Positions 33,671-46,500 of a stretch of 64,000 nucleotides of DNA are shown in pieces. The position numbers were made by a program, and so were the translations under genes. The notes beneath the pieces were generated by a model, which was not told the DNA's origin, did no database searches, and saw only the letters and a program-made list of their open reading frames with translations. Each line of letters opens with the position of its first letter. The stretch's first letter is position 1. Origin of the DNA: Escallonia rubra (Eukaryota; Streptophyta; Magnoliopsida; Escalloniales; Escalloniaceae); NCBI GenBank assembly GCA_033065855.1, contig JAVXUO010001650.1, positions 62,001-126,000 on the forward strand, written 5' to 3'.

Positions 33671-35122
33671 TGTAAGAGCCCCTTTTTATGCTAATGAAGA
33701 TCATATTTGTTGGAAAATAAATTAAGGGATAAATCATTAGAAGGAAAAAAAAACTTATGGATTCAGTCGATGAACAGTACTTTCGGTCAAATGAAAAGTG
33801 TTTTAAATCGAGAGAAGAAGCAGCTGATGGATTCAGTCGAATGAAAAGTTTTCGGTTGAATGAAGGGCCTTTTCAGTCGAATGGAAATGTTTTCAGGCGA
33901 ATGAAAAAGAATGAGTGCAAAGGAGGCTATTTCGCGACTGAAGGATTCGGTCGAAGGAATAGTTTTCCTTCGAATGAAAGTATTAGGTTCCCTTTTCGTA
34001 AACATTGAAAAGTTTTGGGTACATTTTGAATAAGATACATAAAGTTTAGGGAGTGTTAGTATAAATTTCCAACTTAAGATTCTTCCTATAAATAGCTTCT
34101 TTTCCCTCCAACTCTTCTTTTTTTACTTCCCTTGCTTCTCTTCTTAAAGGTTGAGAGAGAGAGGGGGGGGGCTTGGGAGACTCTTGAGATACTAAGGCAA
34201 CATTTTAAGGATTTCGTACCACAGGGCTTGATTAAGGTAAGGGATTTCGCATTTCTTGATGTGGTAAGGATTTGTTAATTAGTATCACTTTACTAGTTGT
34301 TATACAACTTTGGAGAATCGTTCAACTTGCTTCGTATTTGCCTTCATTACTATTGAAATTCGAAATTCATAATTTGCATATGATCATTAGAATGAACAAC
34401 CTTTTGTTGAAAAAGGGAGTCTTTAAAACCTTTGTAGTCACTTCGGTGACTTTTGTAGTTACTTGGTAACTTTTGTAGCCACCTTAGTGGCTTTTGTAGT
34501 CATTTTAAGTGACTTTCGGATAGTCCTCACAATGACAGCTATTACGCTACCGGTATGCATTTCGCACCTTCGGATTTTGTGTTCGATTTGGGCCTATGGC
34601 CACTAATGATGATTTCGTATATTTGATTTGCTTATTTGACGTAAATGTCAATTGCTATTGTTTGTTCGTCAAAGTTATGGATTTTTTCCAAAATACGAAT
34701 TAACGTTTTCGCTTCCATTTGATTTCTCCTTACTGGGATATTTGAGCTCACACCTATTTGTTGCTTTGTCCCTTACCACAGGTGGTAAGCATGATTAGGA
34801 GCTTGGCACGTTCGGGGAATTATAGTTCCTATTTTTTTAGCATGTAAAAAACAATGTATTCCTTTTTGAGAACTTTACTCGGATGTGGGTAATTTGATTT
34901 GGCATTAGACTCTTGTACTAGAATTTGAGGATGGATCATTCTTTTGTGATTAATGGTTGTATGGAGCAGGGTTGTTTTGCGCCTCTACCTTTTGGAGATA
35001 CTTTATTGATAATGGATTAGATGCTCAGTTTATACCTTGGTGTAATTGAGTACTTATTAGAATGCATATGATTTAGGACTTGAAGTACATTGGTAACGCC
35101 TCCCAAGCTCGGGGGCGTTACA
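33671..35122 (+). mobile_element. Solo LTR (1452 bp) of a different family
   Basis: It runs from tgtaagagcccc (33671) to gggggcgttaca (35122), whose terminal bases are inverted repeats. Flanks are cgtat (33666-33670) and cgtac (35123-35127), a 4-of-5 target duplication. Removing it restores the family A LTR continuity. A TATA box lies at 34085-34096, a GA tract near 34155-34170, and a polypyrimidine-AG motif near 34780-34792. No internal domain is attached, so it is a product of LTR-LTR recombination. Confidence 0.85.
33761..33980 (+). promoter_or_regulatory. Eight TTTCAGTCGAATGAAA-type repeats upstream of the LTR TATA box
   Basis: Variants of (a/t)ttc(a/g)gtcgaatgaaaag start at 33761, 33781, 33831, 33849, 33871, 33891, 33945 and 33963. 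The LTR TATA box cctataaatagc follows at 34085-34096. The repeats resemble the agtcgactgaaa palindromes at 3651-3750. Clustered in U3 ahead of TATA, they look like enhancer sites (inference). The ORFs over them are artefacts. Confidence 0.6.
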
Positions 35123-36671
35123 CGTACACATCAGTTCGGGATTTTCGAGCGAAAATTTCCTGAAACATGTTTTAGCCCAAAAATAATTTTAGGATGCTTG
35201 AAAGGGTATTTTAAAAAAAATTTGAGATTTTGTGGTGTGTGGGGCACCAAGGCGTGTTTTGGTAATTTTTCACCCCAGAGGGGGTGTTTTGGTCATTTTA
35301 CCTATAAGAGGTACCTTTTGGTAAATTCACATACAGTGGGAATATATTTGGTAATTTTACTTATGAGAAGGTAGGTATGAGAGGTATGTTTTTGGTAATT
35401 TTACATATCCAGAGAGTAGGTCATTCTGGGAATATGTGTCAGTATTGAGATCATAGTATAGTGCTATAGACTATATACTAATAATTGGATTGTTCCATTT
35501 ATGTTAAAACAGAAGATTTCTCTGGTTAGCTTGGCTTCGAACTGAAGTAAAGGTTTCTATTTGAACCTTGCGTAAGGATTTCTATCCAAACCTTAAGTTT
35601 ATCAACTTGCATTTGTAAGTATTCTTTCGATTTACTTATGGCTATTGTCAAAGTCTGAGATATGCGTTGATATCAGCATGTTATTGCCAAGGAAACCCTA
35701 ATATTGAACCCGAATCGGTAATTTGAAATCCCATGCTTGCCTTTTATTGCATGTTAAGGAAACTAATTATCTGCTCGTATTCTTCTTCTGAATTGTTGTG
35801 CCTAAATTCGATAATTGTTCGTATTTGTTCTTTCTATTTGTTTGTGGCTATTCTTGAACTCAGTAATGAATTGATATCAGCATGTTTAATAATCATTGAA
35901 ACCCTCATATCGAGCCTAAATCGGTTATTTGAATTCATGTTGATGCTCATTTCTTATTGCATGTCGAGCATTGAATTGTTTGTTGATTATGTGATTGTTG
36001 TCTTCTATATATTGACCTGAGGGTCTGTTTTAAGAGAGGCGTTATAAGGATGGTATGTTTCTGCGTGGAATGCAAGCTAGTACCTAAATGGACTAGTTAT
36101 CGTACATCATGCATATGTTCACTGTATTGTGCATTGCCAGCATGGCATCGCCTCTGCCCATGGTCAATATCTTCTGAATTTATTTACACTGTTTCTTGAA
36201 ACGATTGTTTTGAAAATGATCGAAAATGATTGTGTGGATATCTGATTGAAGGGGATTGAGTTGAGACACCTCCATATATTGTTATCGAACTATATCTGAT
36301 AGTGTGAAACATTTCCCTAGTTTTTCGTTGAACTACTATATGTACTTGTTTTGAAATCCTTTGAAAAACCATCATTGTATCGTAAAATGATGGATTTGAA
36401 AATAATCTTTAGATGATAGTTTTTGGTATTTTATTGAAGAGGATTGAGGTGAAACACTTCCTCGTGATGTTATCAAACTGTTTATGATTGTTTGAAATGT
36501 TTGGAAAATTACCATCATATGGACTCTTGAAAGTTTTGCAATTCCTTCAGTTGTTCCTTGAGTGACCTTACTGAGCTCTCAAAAGCTCGTCATTTATTTG
36601 ATTCCCTTCTATAGGTTATAATCAACTGTAGATTACTCGGGGATGGTTTAGAAACTGTGTGAGATTCTGGA

Positions 36672-37316
36672 GTGCCCACCACTATTTTGAGTGATAAGAT
36701 CCCTGTCTGGGTCAACAAGTTTCAGTCAGCTCTTCCAGGGAATCTTGGGCTAATGGAGATCGATACGGCCCCCTCGACACGGGCTCTAATTCCTATAACT
36801 GCTCCTACTAGACCTCGTAGTGTTCATACTGGAACTGATCATGGTCAGCAAGTTTCTGAGCTCTCTCGCCCCACTACTTTGACCTCATCAAGATCCCATA
36901 AGCGTCGAGCAATAGAAGTGCTTTCTACAACTGAAGAGATAGACTCTAAGAAGCTTCATGCGGCATCACCAGGTATGCCACCAGACCTATCCTCAACCCT
37001 TCCCATTTTAACGTTCAATTACGGCTGTCATGCTCCTGATAACTTATGGCCTGCTTATTTTACTAGTGATATTCACTTATCAGCTACCACTATATTTACT
37101 GATTATGGGGGTTTAGAGAGTATGGTTATTGATCTTGTGATACTATCAGAGTTTTTGTGCTCACTATTTAGTAATCTCCTCTGTCAAAGTGCTTTCAGGG
37201 TTGAGCTAGATCAACCATGGATCGGAGTGCTTCATGAGAATTTTAAGTTGGAATTATGGAGGTTTGGGTCAACACTCCACAGTCCGATTGTTTACCGGTT
37301 TGATCCATTGTCATAA
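36672..37316 (+). pseudogene. LINE 1 ORF1 C-terminal portion
   Basis: A 214-codon frame with a Ser/Thr/Pro-rich, basic stretch (TSSRSHKRRAIEVLS) and no clear CCHC knuckle. Its end overlaps the ORF2 start at 37234 in another frame, as in plant L1 elements. ORF1 proteins bind the element RNA. It is identified mainly by position upstream of ORF2; the sequence itself is poorly conserved. Confidence 0.5.
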
Positions 37317-38000
37317 TCCTTATGTTATCTTCCTTATGGAAACCAAATTACCTTCAGTTAATGTCGCTCGTGTTTTTTGTACACTGGGGTTTGTTGAGAT
37401 TGCGGCTGTAGATCCTGTTGGTCTCAGTGGGGACTTATAGCTGGGTCGATTACTATATTTCCCAATCGCAGTTATTTTTTCTGATAAAAACCTTATATTG
37501 ATTTTTGTCTCACCTCGAGATGAAGAAACTATTTACTTTGGTTTTATCTATGGTCACCTAATGTTTAATGTTACTTGGCTTCACATCCAGCAAGTTTTGG
37601 AGCCTCTGTCTGGTCCTCTTTGTTTATGTGGAGATTTTAATCAAGTCCTGTCTTCAAATGTGAACATTACTTGTTTACCAGGAGCTAATTGGTAAATAAT
37701 TTGGCTTAACAAACATTGGTTGAAAAGGTTCGCCTTTTACTTGGATGCTAGTTCTTTGGAATTATGTTTTGTTTTAGAAAAACTAAATCGGGTTATGGCT
37801 AACCCGGACTAGATTCTTCATTTTTCTGAGGTTAACCGGGCAATCTAGCTATTCAACATTTTTTATCATGCTCCCATATTATGTGATCTTAATCTGCTCA
37901 GTTTAGTTTTTCCAAAACCATGTCGGTTTGAAGCTTTTTGGCTTAATTATCCCAACTATTCTCTATATTTTAAGATCAGCCTGGGCCTCTCCTCCTTCAG
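37234..38000 (+). pseudogene. LINE 1 ORF2 endonuclease domain
   Basis: ORF2 starts at ATG 37234 with MRILSWNYGGLG (plant L1 ORF2 proteins open with a W-N-x-x-G-L-G motif), then IFLMETKL (the catalytic E-T-K). After a stop near 37440 come FIYGHL, LCLCGDFNQVL (G-D-F-N active site) and a HAPIL motif near 37870. This is the AP-endonuclease-like domain that nicks target DNA. At least two stops and a frameshift interrupt it. Confidence 0.85.
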
Positions 38001-38363
38001 GATCTCCATTATTTCAATTCATTTTCTGTTCTAGAGTGGTGATGAGGAACCTCTTAGCTTGGAATCAAAAGAATACTACTAATTTGGTGGTGATGCATTC
38101 TATCTACTCGAAATCTCCTATCCTCGCTATTTCTTTCGGCTCCCCTTTTAGAAAATCAATTACTTCAGGTCTTCCACCTTCATCATAAACTTGATTTTCT
38201 TCTTGAATGTAAAGAAATTTTTGGGCACAATGTTCAAAAAATTTAAGGTTAGAGTTAGGAGATAAAAATACTAGATTTCTCCATGCCTCTACTATTATCC
38301 GTCGTAAACATAACCATATCTCCTCCTTGAGAGATAGTCAAGGTCTAATTTAGGCAGATTGAA

Positions 38364-39890
38364 GTGAGCATCAGGCAGATTTTGGTTGACTATTTTCTCG
38401 ATTTGTTTTCCCCAATTGTTTTCGGTCTGAATCTTAAGCAGTTGCTTCCTGAATTACACACCCTCAACTCTGAACAAATACTTCATCTGAATCACCCGTT
38501 TTCTGAGATTAAACAGGTGGCTTTCCAAATAAAAGGTTTCAAGTCTCCTGGTCCAAACAATCTTCCTGCTGCAGTTTTTTTATCAATGCTGGGAATTTCT
38601 GGGGCCCCTTGTTACTTGAGGAGTTCTTTCCTCCTTTAATTCTAGTTACTTGCTTCGGGAAGTGAATAATACCTTTATAACCCTCATTGCGAAAACACCT
38701 TACCCAGAAATAGCCTTTGACTTTCGTCCTATCAGTCTTTGTAATGTCATCTATAAAATTATTGCAAAAGTTGTGGTAACTCATTTGTTTCTGTCATAGG
38801 TTCCCTTATTTCACCCTTTCAAAATGCATTTGTCTGTGGTCGGTGCCAATCAGATAGTGTTATCTTGGCTCAAGAACTTACTCAATGTGTTACAAAAGGG
38901 AGAAAAGGTAAGGGTAAATTTATTGCTCTCAAGTTGAATTGGAGCAAGGCTTTTGACTGATTACATTGGGACTTTATAGATCAGGTTCTAATGGCTATGA
39001 ATTTCCCACCGAATTGGGTTAGGCTTATCATGTAATGTGTGACTACGGTGTCTTATAGAATCCTTGTCAATGGTGCTCTTACCCTTTGCTTTTCTCCTAA
39101 GTGTGGTATTCGACAAGGAGATCTGCTTTCACCATTACTGTTTATTCTTTGTTTTGAAGTCCTTTCCACTTCCTTCTCTCGGCAGAATAGAGAGGTTTGA
39201 TCTCGGGCATGAAAGTAGGACGTAGATCTCCTTCAGTGTCACATCTTATGTATGTTGATTATACAATTTTATTCCCTAAACTAACAAGAACCCCTCCCGC
39301 GAAGTTTCTGAGCTTTGTGATATCGTGTCTAGATATTGTGAGATTTTCGGTCAGCAAATTAATTGGCATAAATCAAGTCTCATTATTAGTCCTAATGCCT
39401 CAGATGATGCCAGAGAGTAGCTTGAATCAGCGCTTGCCTTTCCATCTCGGCCAGACTTTGGTAAATATTTGGGTATTCAACTTGATGTCTCGACTAACTG
39501 GAGATTATTATTTTCTGGAGTGATACAAAAGCTTCAGGACAGATATACTTATTAGTTGGGTTTATTGTTGAATAAAGCATATCGCACTTCCCTAATTCAG
39601 TCAGTTCTTTCCTCTCTGCTAATCCAGTACATGTCCCTTTTATAAGTTCCCCGTTTATGTGGGTAAACAATTAGATCAAAATTTAGCACGATTCTGGTGG
39701 CTTGGTGAAGCTTCTCATAAATCTATCCATTGGATATCATGGACAGTCTTATGCATTCCTAAATACCTTGGTGCACATAAACAAACTTGAAAATTTTGGT
39801 CCTTGCCTCAAAGTCAAATTGCTCAGGTGCTTAAAGGGAATTATTTTCAACGGCAAACCTTTCTTTAATCAAAAAAATCTGTAACAGTTC
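38364..39890 (+). pseudogene. LINE 1 reverse transcriptase
   Basis: Landmarks across shifting frames: FKSPGPNNLPAAVF near 38540, FRPISLCNVIYKI (in broken frame near 38730), ISPFQNAFVCGR near 38810, IALKLNWSKAFD near 38925, CGIRQGDLLSPLLF near 39105 and SHLMYVDYTILFPKL near 39236. The last should read A-D-D; here it is V-D-Y, so catalytic activity is lost. It is the RT used for target-primed reverse transcription. Confidence 0.85.
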
Positions 39891-41590
39891 ATGGGTTTGG
39901 ATAAGTCTTTTAGTCGGACAGAGAGTTTTGAAGCAAGGTCTTCAATAGAAAATTGGGGATGGAAGAGATATTTCTGTCTGGATGAACTGGTGGTTGCCTA
40001 ATGTCCTGCCATCTAGTTTGATTGACTTCAGTAGCACATTCAATCGTCTATGGCGTGTTTCTGATCAAATATCTCAGCATACACAGAATTGCGATACTGG
40101 TCGAATTCTATCTACCTTCTCAATTGACTTAGCCAATTCTATATTTCATATTCATCTTTCACCCTAATATTCCTGTGATGAAGCCTTTTGGTCCTTATCT
40201 AATAGAGTTTCTTTCTGAGTTTCGGCGGCCTATAAATTCATTTTTCGCAACTTGAAAAACTCTCATAGTTCAAATAATTTTATTTCTCCCAAACTTTGGC
40301 ATCGTCTTTGGAAATTGCCCATACCTGAAAAAAAAAATTAGATTCTTTTTTTGGCAATTTCTTCACACTCACCTTGCTCTTAGGTTTGAACTTCTGAAGA
40401 GAAACTGCCTCTTGCTCGACGCTTGTCCTTTTTGTCATCGTGTGTCTGAAACTCATGAGCATTTGGATTTTTAATGTCCTTGTGTAAGAGTTATTTGGTT
40501 ACATCCCCTAATCCATCCAAACTTTCAAGAGCCAGGGTTTGCTTCAGGTCAGGCTTGGTATTGTTCCTGGTTATCAAAGCCTATCTTCTATAATGTACTA
40601 TACTCTTGGAGCATTGAACAAATTTCTCTCCTTCTTTGGAATTTTTGGATTGGTCAAAATGAGTTAGTTTTTCATGATCAACCTTTTAACCCTTCTCTCA
40701 TACTTAGAAAATCGAATTTAATGTTGAAAGATATTTGATTTTCTAATGCTTATCAATAAAGACTTCGTAAGTTATGCAAGCCTCTAAGAACAGTTCATGA
40801 TAATACTCATTATGTCATATGTTTTAAACATTTTTATCCTCCGCTCTATCTAATTCACTATCCGATTCAATGTCCTTGTTTTACTAGTCTTGCGTCAATT
40901 ACTTGTGTCATGGCGGTTTTAGAGCGGCAAGATGATAACAGATTTGGTATAGGCTTGGTTTCGTTCAACTTACATTGGATACCTATGTTGCCTTGGTCCC
41001 TCGTTCTGATCGTCGAACTGATGATGAGACTGCTCTTACTTTAGCTCTATAGCAGATAGTTAGATTACATCGTCTACATATTCTTATTTTATTACTTGCT
41101 CCATCCCTCTTGTTTGAACAACTTCGGAGTAGTGTATCTTAAACTAGAAGTGTGGAGATTCAGCATGTACAGGGGTATGACAGTTTGTTAGTAGGGATAA
41201 TAGCTAACTACATATTTTTGCATTCAGCGCATATCAGACAGGGTACAGATAAGTTCTTGCACTGGCTTCAGTCTTGGCTTCTTTTGCTTTACGCCATGAA
41301 CATGGTTATCAGCATGAATGGTTCAATGAAGAACAGGCTGCTATTCCTATTGCCGTGAACAGCTGCTAAAAGCCTAAAGAGCTCTCCCTCCTATTTTTGA
41401 AGACTCTACTAAGTAATCTTTTGATTTTGTGTCCAAAGTCCTTGTTTGAGGCTGTCCCTGCTTAGTATTGCTGTCAGTTTGTTTACTTAGTTTTGCTGTT
41501 CATTTGTTGTTAGATATGTTTTGTTTTTGCTTTATTGTAAATATCTGTAAGAATCTTTATGTATTCTTTTCTTTAATGGTATATATTTCT
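39890..41590 (+). pseudogene. LINE 1 C-terminal zinc-binding and RNase H-like region
   Basis: Near 40280-40480 the frames show PKLWHRLWKLPIPEK, WQFLHTHLALRFELL and CLLDACPFCHRVSETHEH, the zf-RVT pattern (C-x2-C-x-H-x-H) that follows RT in plant L1 elements. The remaining 900 bp is in pieces and may include a decayed RNase H-like domain that I cannot confirm. The 3' end is AT-rich before the A tail. Confidence 0.65.
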
Positions 41591-41612
41591 CAAAATTCCA
41601 ACACAAAAAAAG

Positions 41613-41839
41613 AAAACGAGACTTGGAATTCCCTTTATGGATACGACATAAGAATTGATTTGAAAAATAATGATAGCGTAATAAAGAAAACGCTGACCGA
41701 TGCGAACATCCAATAGAATTAGTACAACTCGTTATCAAAACTTTCAATTTTTGGCTGATCTCCACGTCAGTAAATTACTGGAATAATTCAAGAGAAGTTC
41801 TTTTGCTTCTTCACAGTCATCTTTGTCCACAATGGCATC
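41613..41839. other. Short spacer between LINE 1 and the hAT MITE
   Basis: No gene or repeat recognised. It ends in the first copy of the 8-bp target duplication atggcatc (41832-41839). Confidence 0.5.
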
Positions 41840-42507
41840 TAGGGGTGGACACCAAATCATTTAAACTGATCTGAACCGATCAAACCGAACTAATCAAATT
41901 CGAACCATCCAAAGATCTTAATGATTCGGTTTCACATTTCTCAAACCGACATTGGTTCGGTTTAATTCACGGTTCACATTTTTTAAACCGATTCCAAACC
42001 GAACCGAACCGACCTATGATATGTTAATCTATTTTTAATAACATTCATTGATAATTTCACATGTATGGTATTAAGAAAATCCAAATAAACAATTCACATA
42101 TATGTTATTAAGAAAATTCAATAAACAAATTTTAAAAGTTAAAAGAAAAGAAAATAATGAGAACACTTCTAACACAAAAATTTTGTGATCAATATATATT
42201 CTGTATTTTCTCATTCTTTCTCATACATCAATGAGCACTTATATATCAGTAGTAACAAGATTATATGCAATTTAGAAAAAATATATATATAACTTCAATT
42301 TTTACTTATTATTATATCTAATAGTATTGTGCAAAGGAACATCATCTTTAAGTGAGCACAAATCATTTAGACCGACCAAGTTGAACAGTCTAAACCGAAT
42401 CGTCCAAACTGATTGTGATTGGTTTGATTCGGTTCACAATTTTTCAAACCAAAGGATAACAGTTCGGTTTACGGTTTGACCTTCAAACCGAAGCGTGCTC
42501 ACCCCTA
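41840..42507. mobile_element. hAT-type MITE with perfect 8-bp target duplication
   Basis: The element starts taggggtggacacc and ends gcgtgctcaccccta, imperfect inverted repeats of about 14 bp. The flanks are identical: atggcatc at 41832-41839 and 42508-42515. Subterminal regions are full of aaaccga/cggttcggttt motifs (both strands), and the 350-bp middle is AT-rich. At 668 bp with no ORF it is non-autonomous. TIR and duplication length indicate hAT. Confidence 0.9.
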
Positions 42508-42515
42508 ATGGCATC

Positions 42516-43200
42516 GAGAAACAAAAGTTTCCAAAAGGGGATTAATTGCTATTAAAATCCTTTCATTTGAGGTCTGCTGCAATTTAATTTCAGTTTAAGA
42601 TTTTTAAGGCAAAGTGGAACAATTCGCGATAAAATCCTTGTTGACAGCCATTTTCTCCAAACCCACCACCACTCACCGAGACCACCATCATAACCACCGC
42701 TGCCTCCTCCCCCACGTTCTGCCATCTACACCACCATAAACTTGCCACCACAAAGACACCACAACCTCCCAAGACTACCACTAAATTAAGAGTACCACCT
42801 TGCTACAACCTCCTCCAAGACCATATAGAATTGCCACCAACAAAACCACCACGAACCTGCCACCACCTTAAACTCTCCATAACCTCCACCAAGAACAGCA
42901 AAAATCTGTCGCCACAAACCCTAAATCGCAAAAACTGGAAGTGTTTAGACTCAATTAATGGTGCATTTATGGTGAGAATTAGGGAGAGTTGATGAAACCC
43001 TAGAAACTTTTTAGGGGGCGTGTGGAAGGAAGGTGGGGGTTACCTGCGATGATGTGACTGTCACATGGCCTTTGACCGTGATTATACCATCTCGGCTTTT
43101 CTTGTTATTTGCCCAAAAAATAGAAAACAGACATCGTAATAAGTTTGTATCGTCAATTGGTGTATGAAGCACCAATTTAGAAGTTAAGGGCAATGGGAAC
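42516..43200. other. Gene-flanking DNA with a CCA-rich tract
   Basis: 42660-42920 is rich in ccacc/accaccac on the plus strand and has no reliable ORF. Beyond it is AT-rich sequence leading to the RPB6 3' end. Nothing else recognised. Confidence 0.4.
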
Positions 43201-43502
43201 CATAAAATTAAAAATATATATATCTAGGGTATTTTATGCACAAGACCCCAAAACCACGGGAATTTTTTAGGCAATTAGTCCTTTCAAGGTTTAACCATCA
43301 ATTATTTTGTCAGTGTACCTGCAAGCTTAAGCTCATGACAGACGAAGATGTACCTCTTTAAAGCACCCCCAAAAAAAAAAAAAATGTCAGCTTTCAAGTC
43401 CAGAAATATAACTTTGAGCATGACCCGAACATAGCGATTCAGAAACCAAAGCTCCACACACCTCCAAGTTACATTAGTTTCAAGAACAAGCAGGCAAACA
43501 CA

Positions 43503-46500
43503 CTAATCACCTCCAACTTGCCTCTTCCAGGAGTCTTCAACAATCAATTCATCAACTCCCCAGTCTTCATAACTGTAACGTTCAGAGCCAATAAAATTAT
43601 TTTCTTTCACCTAGAGCATATGTGAGAGAAAGGAAGGGCAAAGCACTGTATGACTCAGAAAGAAGATAGCAATATAATGAACTTGCAATCTCACCTTCCA
43701 TCTGGCAGGTAGCGGCGGATGGTGAAGGGTATCTTCCGCTGCCGAAGCTCCTTCATTGCAATCTGAAACAAATGGACGAGCAAGCATTCAAGAGAAAATT
43801 ACATGAAGCAACAATTGACTGCATACATTCCGTACAGGGTGGCGGTTCAAACTGTGGCTGTTCAATTAATTTACTCCAACTAACCCTTGGGGTTATTTTT
43901 GTCTTTTTGTGTTTTGCTACCATAAGCTACCAAGAGTCGGGAGCTTAATCTAGAATACCTGGCCCATTCTCCACGTAATCTGGTAGACTGGTACCATAAA
44001 GCTCTAGCTACTTTCTTACATGGAATATTCGATATCTAATTTGCAGCAAGCTTGGACTTGTAGGCCGTAAGCTCAGTTCTATAGCAGACGCATGTTAAAC
44101 AGTGACATTGTGACACAGCAAACACAGAACAACTAGAACAAAAAGTATAGCAATATACAACTTCAAAAATTATGGGTTAACATGACATGGACCCAGCATT
44201 GGGAACCTCATTATATCCTTGCCAAAAAGATAAAATTATGTAAAAAAATACACAGAAAAATTGTGTTTTTTTTTTTTGGGCGGGATTGAGAATCGTGTTT
44301 GTGTAATATATATAGGTTCTGATAGAGGTCTTGACATGTCCAATTAATCATGCCATCTTAACTTCTACCCATATATTACAGTGTGCCATGCCCGAGACAA
44401 CATGATTACCTACGAGTTAACTTACAAGGCTGGGATAAGTGATGAAGTGTGCCAAGATAGTAGAGTTACTAGGAAGTTGAAATACGTGGGTTCTGCTTAA
44501 TATTAAAAACTGATGTTGGTATAGTGACACTCCTAACGTGCTCCCTCAGCGACACTTCTAATGACCTGCCTTCGCTCTCTCCGACGGAGACGACAAGTAA
44601 AGGAAACAACAATATAAACAGTGTGGAGACATATTATGAGGTAAGGAGGGTAAATTTTAGTTGATTTAATTTATTTATTTTAAACATTGAGGATACCATT
44701 GCCGAGTGCAAAGGTTAAATTTTAGGTAACATCAGAACCAAAACTAGTACCTAGTAACGCAATAATAAGACATGTAAAGACTAATTTTTTACTACCTGGT
44801 GCCTTATGAAGACGTCTAACTAGTTGCAAACTTCAGTTCTATTTTCTTACTTTATCCAGAATAAGGGACATTGATTATTTCCATAAAAATAATTAACCTC
44901 CTGTTAGCAAGAAAAGTAAAGAAGGCTCAGCCGGTCATTTAAAAAACATAAGCTGGCACCTTACTAAGCTTGCCGTGCTGTGGGTGACATGGTCAGACGC
45001 TCAATGGTTATTTGGTAAGTTAAATCAAAGAAGCATTATTTTCAAGATGATGTTCTGTAAGAGACTAAAGGAGAAAAGCCAAGTAGAAAAGAATTTTTGG
45101 CGTCACCAATTCTCTTGCAGAAGCTTACCTCAAGTGGATCAGTTTCACCCTCCAACTCAACCATCACAGGCGCGTTCATGCTGTTCAAACAAAGTAAAAC
45201 CTGGTCAAATAATTACTCACCTAGTTCAACTCAACATGACTTCGGAAACTTGAAAAGCTAAAAAACCTGATCTGAAGAGCACGGGTACCCAAAATTCTTG
45301 CTCGTTCATATTTTGTCATATATTTAGATGTTTTCCGAGGCCGTTCTCTCTGTTCCTGTTCCTGCCTTTCTTCAGTATCAGCTAAATCAGCATCAGGAAC
45401 GTCATCCTCCTTTTTATTATCTGCTTCTAGTTCCTCCTCTGCTCCCTCCTATGAATCACTCCAACAAAATCCGTATCAGTGCGCTTCTTATACGTAAGAA
45501 GGAAGGCGAACTGAAATATATTGCAAGCACGTTGACGTTAAGTATTCTTACATCAGGCTCGGGCTCCATTGGCTCCTCATCATATCTACACAGCATATAT
45601 GCAACAAAAGATAAGTTACTCGTAAACCACGTTAGAGCTGCACATGTGCATGACAATAAACCAACTTATAATGTCACTAATAATATATAAACTCTTCATG
45701 ACAGCGATTGCATGCAGTTTCATGCATATATATTTGCATTTAACATAGCTTACATATGGCATTCATTATCACCGTATATTAGAGTGACATGAGCTTGTCT
45801 CACATTTAATCAGAAACGTAGTCTCTGAATGCAAGTATGGCTGAGAAAAACTTTTTATTGATTCTTGCTGGTATAATGTGGCATGTTACTCAAGGAAAAA
45901 AACAAAAGAGCATAGCCATCATCTTGGAAAAGAATACCGAAAGGATGTCACTCCATTGCAAGATATCTAAAAATGTATGTTTCAATCATCTTTTGATAAC
46001 TTAAGTTTAGAATGCCCAGGACTCATAACTTCTGAGGAGAGCAGAAAAGCACCTACTGAAAGAAATACCATGACTCGTTTCTGAGTAATGATCCTTCCGA
46101 AGATTCTAGTTTTTTAATCCTGTTTTTATGCCAAAAAACTGAGGCTCCAAAGGTCCCATATTTGAACTTAATAAAGGCTCCTCAAGAGTACCAGAATCCA
46201 CATAAAAACCCACAACATGGAAAAAGCTACTAAATGCCATTTCATACACCAACCTGACAGCGTCTGTAACGACCCAAGTCCACAACCCCATCATCCCCCT
46301 TTTCTTTTCTAATAAAGGGAATTGAAGGGTGGTGTCATGATGTGCTAGAGTTAGGAGTTTAGGCCTTCCTTATGGGCATCTTTCAGGGATAAGGCAAGCT
46401 AAACAACAGTAATTGGACGTTTCTACAAGTGCCTCTTAAGGAGAGAGACTATCGTTCTAAGAGGGCCAGCCTACCTAATCAAAAGCGACTAGCCTGCCAG

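Larger units (their letters stand above)
32713..36665 (+). mobile_element. Family A Gypsy LTR copy 2, split by a solo LTR
   Basis: It has a GT-rich tract (32715-33250), then sequence matching copy 3 on the minus strand: tttcatttcctaaaatttcg at 33588 compares with tttcattttccaagatttcgg, and cttttaagcggtt compares with cttttaagcgctcgg. A solo LTR interrupts at 33671-35122, after which cagttcgggattttcgagc resumes the match to copy 3 (ggttcaggattttcgggc). The end at about 36550-36665 matches copy 1. Only the first few hundred bases and the last 150 or so seem missing. No coding sequence. Confidence 0.75.
36666..41612 (+). mobile_element. L1-type LINE 1, long but inactive
   Basis: It contains the end of ORF1 (36672-37232) and then ORF2 with endonuclease, RT, zinc-finger-like and C-terminal regions, ending in a short A-rich tail (acacaaaaaaagaaaac, about 41600-41615) after a run of stop-filled 3' sequence. 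It starts abruptly at about 36666, inside or beside the family A LTR. Possible duplications (gagattctgga near 36661 and gagacttggaa near 41617) are imperfect. Many stops and frameshifts are present. Confidence 0.8.

Noticed and set aside
33757-34008. 83-codon ORF with repeated FRSNE motifs
   Set aside because: It is the translation of the TTTCAGTCGAATGAAA repeats in the solo LTR U3; it has no counterpart and no domain.
42590-42781. Gly/Val-rich ORF in the CCA-rich tract
   Set aside because: Low-complexity GGTGG reading with no domain; no splice or start evidence.
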